Shown here piece after piece: positions 31,933 through 39,795 of a DNA stretch of 64,000 bases (positions are counted from its first letter, which is position 1; each line of letters starts with the position of its first letter). Both the position numbers and the translations under genes were made by a program. This stretch comes from Hyphomonadaceae bacterium (GTDB taxonomy: Bacteria; Pseudomonadota; Alphaproteobacteria; Rhizobiales; Hyphomicrobiaceae): contig JAIEQJ010000060.1 in assembly GCA_019747815.1 (NCBI GenBank), forward strand, positions 20,880 through 84,879. Direction: 5' to 3'. The notes beneath the pieces were generated by a model that did not search any database, was not told where the DNA came from, and saw nothing but the letters and a program-made list of their open reading frames with translations.

Positions 31933-33567
31933 ATGGCTGAGCAGGAGGCAGACTTCGTCATCGTCGGGGGCGGCTCCGCCGGTTGCGTGCTTGCCAACCG
32001 CCTGTCCGCTGACGGCCGCCATCGCGTCGTGCTCCTCGAAGCCGGGCCGCGCGATCTCAGTCCCTGGATTCATCTGCCGATCGGCTACGGCAAGACCATG
32101 TGGAACCGGAAGGTCAATTGGGCCTTCTACACCGAGCCTGATCCCAACATGGGCGGGCGCCGCATCTACTGGCCGCGCGGGCGGGTTCTGGGCGGCAGCA
32201 GCTCCATCAACGGCCTGATCGCCATCAGGGGGCAGGCGGAGGACTACGACCGCTGGGAGAGCCTGGGCAGCCCGGGCTGGGCCTGGAGCAACGTGCTGCC
32301 CTACTTCGTCAAGCTCGAGAGCAATCCAGAGCACGCACAGGATCAACTGCATGGAACGCAGGGTCCGGTGTCGATCAGCAGCATCGGCCGGCGCCATGAG
32401 CTGATCGAGGCCGTCATCGAGGCGAGTGCGCGCCTGGGTGTTCCGCGCACGCGCGATTTCAACGGCCGCACGCAGGAAGGCGTGGGCTACTATCAGTTGA
32501 CGACCCGCAATGGGCTGCGCATGAGCGCGGCCAAGGCCTACCTGGCGCCTGCGCGCAAGCGCGCGAACCTGTCGATCATCACGCAGGCACATGCGACCCG
32601 TGTGGACGTGAGCGGTCGGCGCGCCGTCGGCGTTCTCTATCGCAAGGGCGGCCGGGGGCACAGCATCGCTGCGCGCGCGGGCGTCATTCTGGCGGCCGGA
32701 GCCTTGCAATCGCCCCAGCTTTTGCTGCTGTCGGGCATTGGGCCTGCCCGGCATCTGCGCGAGCACGCAATTCCCGTGGTCGTCGACCGGCCCGCCGTCG
32801 GCGGCAATCTGCAGGATCACCTGCAAGTGCGCCTGATCTACCGGTGCAGCAAACCCATCACCACCAACGATCAGCTCAACTCGCTCTTCGGCCGCTTGCG
32901 CATCGGGGCGGAGTGGCTGCTGCGCAGGAGCGGACCTCTGGCCGTCGGCATCAACCAGGGCGGCTTGTTCACGCGCGTATTGCCCGAGAGCACCACGCCC
33001 GACATCCAGTTCCACATCGCCACGCTCAGCGCGGACATGGCCGGGGCCAAGCCGCACCCTTTTTCCGGCTTCACCTTGTCGGTCTGCCAGCTCCGGCCGA
33101 CGAGCCGCGGATCGGTGACGCTCGCCTCGAGAGATCCGCTGGCGCCGCCGCGCATGGTCGCAAATTACCTGGCGACGGACACCGATCGGCGTTGCGTCAC
33201 CGCCGCCATCGGGTTCGCACGCCAGCTTGCCGCCACTGAGCCCCTGCGGGGGTATGTCGAGGCGGAAGTGCTGCCGGGCCCCGAGGCCGTTGGCGACGCC
33301 GATCTGTTGCAGTTCGCAAGACAGCACGGGGCAACCATCTTCCACCCCTCCGGCACCTGCCGCATGGGGTCGGACCCGGATGCGGTGGTTGATTCGCGGC
33401 TGCGCGTGCGCGGCGTCGACCGTCTTTGGGTCGCCGACTGCTCGATCATGCCGACGCTGGTGTCGGGCAACACCAATTTGCCCGCCATCATGATCGGCGA
33501 GAAAGCATCCGACATGATCATGGAAGACAGCAGGTCAACCGCGCGGACACTGCAAAGCGCGGCGTGA
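31933..33567 (+). CDS. GMC-family flavin dehydrogenase, probable isethionate dehydrogenase (IseJ-like)
   Basis: The 544-aa enzyme is a GMC oxidoreductase with FAD motif DFVIVGGGSAGCVLANRL, the GMC signature YWPRGRVLGGSSSINGLI, the second signature GALQSPQLLLLSGIGP, and the active-site HPSGTCRMG with a second Asn in the SGNTNLPAIMIGEKAS segment. It is closest in type to choline dehydrogenases. Upstream of a TRAP transporter, xsc and pta it is best explained as isethionate dehydrogenase, a choline-dehydrogenase-like flavoprotein that makes sulfoacetaldehyde and feeds electrons to the respiratory chain. The ATG at 31,933 is 12 bp after GAGGAG. The family is well supported; the substrate is inferred from neighbours. 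Confidence 0.88.
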   Translation: MAEQEADFVIVGGGSAGCVLANRLSADGRHRVVLLEAGPRDLSPWIHLPIGYGKTMWNRKVNWAFYTEPDPNMGGRRIYWPRGRVLGGSSSINGLIAIRGQAEDYDRWESLGSPGWAWSNVLPYFVKLESNPEHAQDQLHGTQGPVSISSIGRRHELIEAVIEASARLGVPRTRDFNGRTQEGVGYYQLTTRNGLRMSAAKAYLAPARKRANLSIITQAHATRVDVSGRRAVGVLYRKGGRGHSIAARAGVILAAGALQSPQLLLLSGIGPARHLREHAIPVVVDRPAVGGNLQDHLQVRLIYRCSKPITTNDQLNSLFGRLRIGAEWLLRRSGPLAVGINQGGLFTRVLPESTTPDIQFHIATLSADMAGAKPHPFSGFTLSVCQLRPTSRGSVTLASRDPLAPPRMVANYLATDTDRRCVTAAIGFARQLAATEPLRGYVEAEVLPGPEAVGDADLLQFARQHGATIFHPSGTCRMGSDPDAVVDSRLRVRGVDRLWVADCSIMPTLVSGNTNLPAIMIGEKASDMIMEDSRSTARTLQSAA

Positions 33568-33650
33568 CGCCAACGTCAGCGGGCGAGGCGGCGGGTTGCA
33601 AAACCGCCGACTCGGTCGCCAACTCGGAACTGATAGGAGAGGAGACGCAT

Positions 33651-34748
33651 ATGCTTGCAAGATTGGTGAAATCGCTCGCGCTCGGTGCGGTTGCGATCTG
33701 TTTCGCGACGTCGGCATGGGCCCAGCAGCAGAAGATCCGCATGCAGTCGGCGGTGCCCTCGGCCAGCATCTATTTCGAGCTTCTGAAACGCTACGCTGAT
33801 CGCGTGGACAAGATGTCGGGCGGAAAGATCAAGATCGAGGTTCTGCCCGACGGCGCCATCGTTCCGGCCTTCGAGATTCTCGATGCCGTCGACAAAGGTA
33901 TTGTCGAGGCTGGCTATGCCTGGACCCACTATTGGTCGGGCAAGCATCCCGCTGCCGGACTTTTCTCCAATCCGATGGCGGGAGCGGGTGCGGGTCTCGA
34001 TCAGCTCTCCCACGTCGCGTGGCTCTACGAGGGCGGCGGCAACAAGCTGCTGAATAAGCTTTACGCCGACGTGCTGAAGGTCAACATCGTGGCGCATATG
34101 GTTCAGCCGATGGGGCCCGATCCGCTCGGCTGGTTCAAGCGGCCGATCAAGGATGTCGCCGACTTCAAGACCATGAAGTATCGCTCGCCGCCTGGCATCA
34201 CGGGTGAGATCTTCAAGGAGATGGGGGTCGCGGCCGTGGCCATGCCTGGCGGTGAAATCGTTCCCGCCGCCCAGCGCGGCACGATCGACGCGGCCGAGTG
34301 GATCGGTCCGGCCGACGACCGCAATCTCGGCCTGCATACGGTCTGGAAGAACTACTACCTGCAGGGTCTCCACCAGTCGACCGACGTCGGGGAGATTCTT
34401 TGGAACAAGAACTGGTACAACAAGCTCTCGCCCGAGCATAAGGCGATCCTCGAAGCCGCATCGATGGCCTCGATCGGCGAGACCTACACCTTCAACGTCT
34501 GGCGCAACGCGCAGGCGATCGTCGAGCTGCGCGAAAAGCACGGCGTCCAGGTTATGGACACACCAAAGGATTTCTTCCCGGCCTTCGTGAAGGCGACCAA
34601 TACGGTTCTGGACCGCTACGCCGCGAAGGATGCGTTCTTCAAGGAGGTGCTCGACAGCCAGCGCGCGTTCGCAACGACGGTCGTGCCGTACTGGACGAAG
34701 ATCATCGATCTCTACTCGGAGCTCGGCAACGCGGCACTGAAGAAGTGA
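33651..34748 (+). CDS. TRAP transporter solute-binding protein, isethionate locus
   Basis: The 365-aa periplasmic binding protein has a signal peptide ending ATSAWA and the DctP fold. Marks include QSAVPSASIYFELLKRYADR, GAIVPAFEILDAVDKGIVEA, KTMKYRSPPGITGEIFKEMG carrying the substrate-binding Arg, and AAQRGTIDAAEWIGPADDR. AGGAGAGGAG lies just before the ATG at 33,651. It follows the GMC dehydrogenase by 83 bp. In this context the ligand is expected to be isethionate or a related sulfonate. A strong hairpin separates it from the membrane subunits. Confidence 0.92.
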   Translation: MLARLVKSLALGAVAICFATSAWAQQQKIRMQSAVPSASIYFELLKRYADRVDKMSGGKIKIEVLPDGAIVPAFEILDAVDKGIVEAGYAWTHYWSGKHPAAGLFSNPMAGAGAGLDQLSHVAWLYEGGGNKLLNKLYADVLKVNIVAHMVQPMGPDPLGWFKRPIKDVADFKTMKYRSPPGITGEIFKEMGVAAVAMPGGEIVPAAQRGTIDAAEWIGPADDRNLGLHTVWKNYYLQGLHQSTDVGEILWNKNWYNKLSPEHKAILEAASMASIGETYTFNVWRNAQAIVELREKHGVQVMDTPKDFFPAFVKATNTVLDRYAAKDAFFKEVLDSQRAFATTVVPYWTKIIDLYSELGNAALKK

Positions 34749-34769
34749 TCCGAGTTGCAACCGACCTGC

Positions 34770-34801
34770 GCGCCGGGCACCATTTCTGGTGCCCGGCGCG
34801 T
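34770..34801 (+). terminator. Strong GC hairpin between dctP and dctQ of the second TRAP operon
   Basis: CGCGCCGGGCACCA, a TTTC loop, then TGGTGCCCGGCGCG make a perfect 14-bp stem 21 bp after the binding-protein stop. No T-run follows, so it is more likely an RNA-stabilising or attenuating hairpin than a full terminator, given that dctQ starts only 44 bp later without another visible promoter. Confidence 0.75.
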
Positions 34802-34845
34802 ACCGCGGTGCACAGGTCAGATGGGCGACGGGGTGGGAGGAGCGC

Positions 34846-35430
34846 ATGACGGATCGCAGCGAGCCGGCGCTTGCGCGCCTGGTTCATATCCTCGACAAGG
34901 CGGCGCTTTGGTCGGGCTGGCTGGTGAGCTGGCTCATCATTCCGATGGTTCTGGCATTGGTGTACGAGGTCGTGGCGCGCTACTTCTTCAATGCGCCGAC
35001 CGTGTGGGCCTATGACGTCACGTTCATCACCTACGGCACGTTCTTCATGCTGGGGTCGGCCTACGCGCTGCAGCGGGGCGGTCACATCCGCACCGACAGC
35101 TACTATGCCCAGTGGTCGCCCAGCACCCAGGGCATGGTCGATACCATCTGCTACCTCTTCTTCTTCTTTCCGCCGCTCCTCATTTTCCTCTCCGTGACCT
35201 GGGATTTCTTCTGGATCTCCTATCTGCGCGACGAGCGCAGCGTCACATCGCCCTGGCTGCCGCGCATCTGGCCGCTCAAGGCCGTGATGCCCGCGACGTG
35301 CGCGCTGCTCCTCATTCAGGGCGCGGCCGAGCTCATTCGCTCCGTTCATGCGTGGCGAACCGGCGTGTGGATCGCGCGCTTCAACCCGACCTCTGCGAGC
35401 GACCGCCAGGAAGAGAGGCCCAGTGTCTAA
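34846..35430 (+). CDS. TRAP transporter small membrane subunit, isethionate locus
   Basis: The 194-aa DctQ-type protein has four hydrophobic segments, with the conserved ARYFFNAPTVWAYDVTFITY after the first and RGGHIRTDSYYAQW after the second. GGGAGG six bases before ATG 34,846 fixes the start. Its stop lies inside the dctM start region (8-bp overlap). It is longer than the DctQ of the first TRAP operon and only distantly similar to it, so the two systems are not recent duplicates. Confidence 0.92.
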   Translation: MTDRSEPALARLVHILDKAALWSGWLVSWLIIPMVLALVYEVVARYFFNAPTVWAYDVTFITYGTFFMLGSAYALQRGGHIRTDSYYAQWSPSTQGMVDTICYLFFFFPPLLIFLSVTWDFFWISYLRDERSVTSPWLPRIWPLKAVMPATCALLLIQGAAELIRSVHAWRTGVWIARFNPTSASDRQEERPSV

Positions 35431-36736
35431 CGAGGTTCTTGGGCTGGTATCCCTGGTCATTCTGTTCAGCGCCATTTTTATCGGCTTCCCGATCGCATTC
35501 ACGCTGATTGCGGTGGCCCTCGGAGTGGGCTGGTTTGCGCTCGGCCCGGTCGCCATCCATCTCATGACGCTGCAGTTCTTCGCAGTGATGAAGGAGACCT
35601 CGCTGGCGTCGGTGCCCTTCTTCCTGTTCATGGGCTATCTGCTCGAGCAGTCGGGCCTGATGGAGAAGCTCTTTCGCGGCGTGCAGCAGTTGCTGGCGAA
35701 TGTGAAAGGCTCGCTCTACCTCGCCGTCCTGATCACGGCCACGATCTTCGCGGCCGCGACCGGAATTGTCGGCTCATCCGTGACGCTGCTCGGTGTCATG
35801 GCGGCGCCGTCCATGATCCGCTCCGGCTACGACGTGCGCATGTCGGCGGGCGCCATCACGGCCGGCGGCACGCTCGGCATCCTGATCCCGCCGTCGGTGA
35901 TGCTGATCGTGATGGGGCCGGTGGTCGGCGTGCCGGCCACCGAGCTGTTCATGGCGGCGGTGCTGCCGGGCCTGATGCTGTCGGCACTCTACATCACCTA
36001 CTGCCTTGCCCGCTGCTACTGGAACCCAGCGCTCGGCCCGCCCTTGCCGCCGGAGGAGCGTCCCGAGAGCAAGTGGGAGGTCGTCAAGGAGCTGTCGGTC
36101 GGTGTCATCCCGGTCGTTGTCGTGATCCTGGCAACGCTCGGTGTGATCCTTGCAGGCATTGCAACGCCGACGGACGCGGGTGCCGTCGGCGCGTTCGTGG
36201 TCTTTCTGCTGACGCTGGTCACGCGAACCATGACCTGGCCGAAGCTCAAGCGGGCGATGTATGCAACGCTTGAAGTGTCGTGCATGATCCTTCTGCTCGT
36301 TGCGGCCTCCAACTACTTCGGTGCCGTATTCGCGCGTCTGGGCACCGCGAGCATGATTGCGGAATGGCTGGTGAGCCTGCCCTTCCCGCCCATGGTGATG
36401 CTCATTCTGATCCTGGCACTCATCTTCGTACTCGGCTGGCCGCTCGAGTGGGTGCCGATCGTTCTCATCGTCGTGCCGATCATGCTGCCGCTGGTTCAGC
36501 AGCTCGGCATCGATCTCGTCTGGTTCTGCACGCTGGTGGCGGTGTGCCTGCAGACAGCATGGCTGTCGCCGCCCGTCGCACTGTCGGCGTACTTCCTCAA
36601 AGGAGTGGTGCCGGAGTGGGAGCTGAGCGACATCTACAGGGGCATGGTACAGTTCATGGTGCTTCAGCTCTTCGGACTGGGGCTGCTGCTGCTGTTCCCT
36701 GAGATTGCCCTGTGGCTGCCGCGAGTGCTGAAGTAG
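35423..36736 (+). CDS. TRAP transporter large membrane subunit, isethionate locus
   Basis: The 437-aa DctM-type channel has about twelve hydrophobic segments and family motifs VPFFLFMGYLLEQSGLMEKL, ATGIVGSSVTLLGVMAAP and GGTLGILIPPSVMLIVMGP. The GTG at 35,423 overlaps the dctQ stop and gives MSNEVLGLVS; it has GAGAGG seven bases upstream. It completes the TRAP operon, with xsc 47 bp downstream. Confidence 0.94.
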   Translation: MSNEVLGLVSLVILFSAIFIGFPIAFTLIAVALGVGWFALGPVAIHLMTLQFFAVMKETSLASVPFFLFMGYLLEQSGLMEKLFRGVQQLLANVKGSLYLAVLITATIFAAATGIVGSSVTLLGVMAAPSMIRSGYDVRMSAGAITAGGTLGILIPPSVMLIVMGPVVGVPATELFMAAVLPGLMLSALYITYCLARCYWNPALGPPLPPEERPESKWEVVKELSVGVIPVVVVILATLGVILAGIATPTDAGAVGAFVVFLLTLVTRTMTWPKLKRAMYATLEVSCMILLLVAASNYFGAVFARLGTASMIAEWLVSLPFPPMVMLILILALIFVLGWPLEWVPIVLIVVPIMLPLVQQLGIDLVWFCTLVAVCLQTAWLSPPVALSAYFLKGVVPEWELSDIYRGMVQFMVLQLFGLGLLLLFPEIALWLPRVLK

Positions 36737-36783
36737 ACACGGCGCGAACCGAAGACCGAAGCGATACACTGGAAGGTTTGCAC

Positions 36784-38559
36784 ATGAAAATGACGACGGA
36801 AGAAGCCTTCGTGAAGGTGCTGCAGATGCACGGCATCGAGCACGCCTTCGGCATCATCGGCTCGGCCTTCATGCCGATCTCCGACCTGTTCCCGAACGCC
36901 GGCATCACGTTCTGGGACGTGGCGCACGAGACCAACGGCGGCCTGATCTGCGACGGCTACACGCGCTCGACCGGCAAGATCGCCATGGCCATCGCCCAGA
37001 ACGGACCGGGCGTCACGGGCTTCGTCACCGCCATCAAGACCGCCTACTGGAACCACACGCCCATGCTGCTGGTGACGCCGCAGGCGGCCAACCGCACGAT
37101 CGGCCAGGGCGGATTCCAGGAGGTGGAGCAGATGGCGCTGTTCCGCGACATGGTCTGCTACCAGGAGGAGGTGCGCGACCCCGTGCGCGTGGCCGAGGTG
37201 CTGAACCGCGTCATCTCCAAGGCCAAGCGCCTTTCGGCGCCCGCGCAGATCAACATCCCGCGCGATTTCTGGACGCAGGTGATCGACATCGCCCTGCCGG
37301 CGATCGTCGAGTTCGAGCGGCCGGCCGGCGGCGCCAGGGCCGTTGCCGAGGCAGCCAAGCTGCTGTCGGAAGCCAAATTCCCCGTCATCCTATCCGGAGC
37401 CGGCGTCGTCATCGGCCACGCCATTCCCGAATGCGTCGCTCTTGCCGAGCGGCTCGATGCGCCCGTGTGCTCCAACTACCAGCACAACGACAGCTTCCCG
37501 GGCAGCCACCGCCTCGCCTGCGGCCCCCTGGGCTACAATGGCTCGAAGGCGGCGATGGAGCTGATCGCCAAAGCCGACGTCGTGCTGGCGCTCGGCACGC
37601 GCTTGAACCCGTTCTCGACCCTGCCGGGCTACGGCATCGACTACTGGCCGAAGACGGCGAAGATCATCCAGGTGGACATCAACGCCGATCGCATCGGGCT
37701 CACCAAGCCCGTCACCGTCGGCATCTGCGGCGATGCCAAGCTCGTCGCCAGGCAGCTCCTGGCGCAGCTCGCTCCCTCGGCCGGCAATGCCGGACGTGAG
37801 GAGAGGAAGGCACTCATCCACACGACCAAGTCGGCGTGGCTGCAGAAGCTCTCCAGCATGGACCACGAGGACGACGATCCGGGCACGACCTGGAATGCGG
37901 AGGCGCGCAAGCGCGACGCCGAGCGCATGTCGCCGCGCCAGGCGTGGCGCGCCATCCAGGCCGGCCTGCCGAAGGAGGCGATCATCTCCAGCGACATCGG
38001 CAACAACTGTGCCATCGGCAACGCCTACCCCACCTTCGAGCAGGGCCGAAAGTATCTGGCGCCGGGCCTGTTCGGTCCGTGCGGCTACGGCTTTCCTTCC
38101 ATCATCGGCGCCAAGATCGGCAATCCGAGGACCCCGGTCGTCGGATTTGCCGGCGACGGCGCCTTCGGCATCTCCATGAGCGAGATGAGCTCGATCGGGC
38201 GCAAGGAATGGCCCGCGATCACCATGCTCATCTTCCGCAACTACCAGTGGGGCGCGGAGAAGCGCAACACGACGCTCTGGTACGACAACAACTTCGTCGG
38301 CACCGAGCTCGATCCCAACCTCAGCTACGCCAAGGTGGCCGAGGGCTGCGGCCTGAAGGGCGTGACCGTCCAAACGCAGGCCGCGCTGACGGCCGCGCTC
38401 AAGGAGGCGTGCGAGGCGCAGAGCAGGGGCGTGACGACCTTCATTGAGGTGATCCTCAACCAGGAGCTCGGCGAGCCCTTCCGTCGCGATGCGATGAAGA
38501 AGCCGGTGGTGGTGGCCGGCATCAGGCGCGAGGACATGCGGCCGCAGGTGATCGAGTGA
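36784..38559 (+). CDS. xsc: Sulfoacetaldehyde acetyltransferase
   Basis: Xsc is a thiamine diphosphate enzyme that splits sulfoacetaldehyde with phosphate into sulfite and acetyl phosphate, the common step of taurine and isethionate catabolism. The 591-aa length matches the family. It begins MKMTTEEAFVKVLQMHGIEH, and has the Xsc-type segments GIIGSAFMPISDLFP, AIAQNGPGVTGFVTA and QAANRTIGQGGFQEVEQM; the ThDP motif is GDGAFGISMSEMSS with a downstream NYQWGAEKRN. GGAAGG lies before the ATG at 36,784. Followed by pta after 40 bp, it converts the dehydrogenase product. Confidence 0.96.
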   Translation: MKMTTEEAFVKVLQMHGIEHAFGIIGSAFMPISDLFPNAGITFWDVAHETNGGLICDGYTRSTGKIAMAIAQNGPGVTGFVTAIKTAYWNHTPMLLVTPQAANRTIGQGGFQEVEQMALFRDMVCYQEEVRDPVRVAEVLNRVISKAKRLSAPAQINIPRDFWTQVIDIALPAIVEFERPAGGARAVAEAAKLLSEAKFPVILSGAGVVIGHAIPECVALAERLDAPVCSNYQHNDSFPGSHRLACGPLGYNGSKAAMELIAKADVVLALGTRLNPFSTLPGYGIDYWPKTAKIIQVDINADRIGLTKPVTVGICGDAKLVARQLLAQLAPSAGNAGREERKALIHTTKSAWLQKLSSMDHEDDDPGTTWNAEARKRDAERMSPRQAWRAIQAGLPKEAIISSDIGNNCAIGNAYPTFEQGRKYLAPGLFGPCGYGFPSIIGAKIGNPRTPVVGFAGDGAFGISMSEMSSIGRKEWPAITMLIFRNYQWGAEKRNTTLWYDNNFVGTELDPNLSYAKVAEGCGLKGVTVQTQAALTAALKEACEAQSRGVTTFIEVILNQELGEPFRRDAMKKPVVVAGIRREDMRPQVIE

Positions 38560-38599
38560 CGGGCGCGAAGATGGCCAGGACGCGGGCGCGCGTGAGATA

Positions 38600-39535
38600 A
38601 TGCCCGAGCATCCCCACCTCGATCGCATCATCGCCGAGGCCTGCCAGCTCGGCCCCGTGCGTGTGGCCGTGACCTATCCCTGCAGCACCAGCGCGATCGA
38701 GGCGGCCATGACGGCCAGCCGGCTCGGCCTGATCGAGCCGGTGCTGGTCGGCCCGCGCGCGCGGATCGAGGCCATCGCGCGGGAGAAAGCGATCGATCTG
38801 GCGGCGGCGGAGCTCATCGAGACCGGCGAGGACCCTGCCGAGGCGGCCATCGCGTCCGTTGCCCTCTGTCGCGAGGGCAGGGCGCATTTGATCATGAAGG
38901 GCAGCCTGCACTCGGATGAGCTGCTGGCGGCCGTGGTCGGCCGGGACGGGGGCTTGCGCACCAGCCGGCGCACCAGCCATGCCTTCGTCTTCGATCTGCC
39001 GCACTACCCCAAGCCGCTGCTGATGGCCGACTGCGTCGTCAACATCAGCCCCGGCCTGATCGACAAGCGCGACATCACGCAGAACGCGATCGAGCTTGCC
39101 CACTCGCTCGGCATCGCGCGGCCCTATGTCGGCATCCTGTCCGCGGTCGAGACCATCAATCCCGCCATTCCCGGCACCGTGGAGGCCGCGGCGCTGAGCA
39201 AGATGGCGCAGCGCGGCCAGATCACGGGCGCCATCGTCGACGGGCCGCTGGCGTTCGATATCGCCATCTCCATCGAAGCCGCGCGCATCAAGGGCATCGA
39301 GCTGCCGAGCGCCGAGCGTCCCGACATTCTCATCGTGCCCAACCTGGAAGCGGGCAACATCCTCTACAAGCAGCTCGTCTATCTGGCGAAGGCCGAATGT
39401 GCCGGCATCGTGCTGGGCACGACCGTGCCCATCATTCTGACCAGCCGCGCCGATTCCGAGAAATGCCGCGTCGCATCCTGTGCGCTGGCCGTGCTGCACG
39501 CGCGCCACAGGAGCCCGTCCAGACGGACGGCGTGA
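38600..39535 (+). CDS. pta: Phosphate acetyltransferase
   Basis: Pta turns the acetyl phosphate made by Xsc into acetyl-CoA. The 311-aa protein is the short form with only the PTA_PTB domain. Marks are PCSTSAIEAAMTASRLGLIE, HLIMKGSLHSDELLAAVVG, the RTSHAFVFDLPHYPKPLLMA block and DGPLAFDIAISIEAAR, PDILIVPNLEAGNILYKQL. An xsc-pta pair is typical of sulfonate catabolic operons in alphaproteobacteria. The C-terminal tail after LTSRADS is Arg-rich. No gene for sulfite oxidation or export follows. Confidence 0.93.
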   Translation: MPEHPHLDRIIAEACQLGPVRVAVTYPCSTSAIEAAMTASRLGLIEPVLVGPRARIEAIAREKAIDLAAAELIETGEDPAEAAIASVALCREGRAHLIMKGSLHSDELLAAVVGRDGGLRTSRRTSHAFVFDLPHYPKPLLMADCVVNISPGLIDKRDITQNAIELAHSLGIARPYVGILSAVETINPAIPGTVEAAALSKMAQRGQITGAIVDGPLAFDIAISIEAARIKGIELPSAERPDILIVPNLEAGNILYKQLVYLAKAECAGIVLGTTVPIILTSRADSEKCRVASCALAVLHARHRSPSRRTA

Positions 39536-39795
39536 GCCGGTCCGCCGGTTGGTCCGCGCGGACAGGCATGAGGCTAGGCCTTCAGCAGCTCCTCCAGGCG
39601 GTCCCAGGTCTCGACGGCGCCACCTTCGGCGCCTGCCCGGCATGGAGAGGCGGCCCTGGCAGGTGTGGCGCTTCAGCATCTGTTCGAGGGCCGTTCGTAC
39701 CGGCGGTGGGCCGTCTTGGCCTTCCCCCGCAAAACCATCAGATGGTACGAATGGGTGAAGGGATGTCTTGTCCGGTTCCGGGGGCAGTGCGTACC
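39536..39795. other. 260-bp gap after pta with no supported gene
   Basis: No full gene is seen. On the minus strand a short frame ends TWDRLEELLKA at a TAG near 39,572 and reads like a coding tail, but it is closed by a stop upstream after about 32 codons and has no start. It may be a remnant. The region must carry the promoter of the L,D-transpeptidase gene. Confidence 0.35.
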
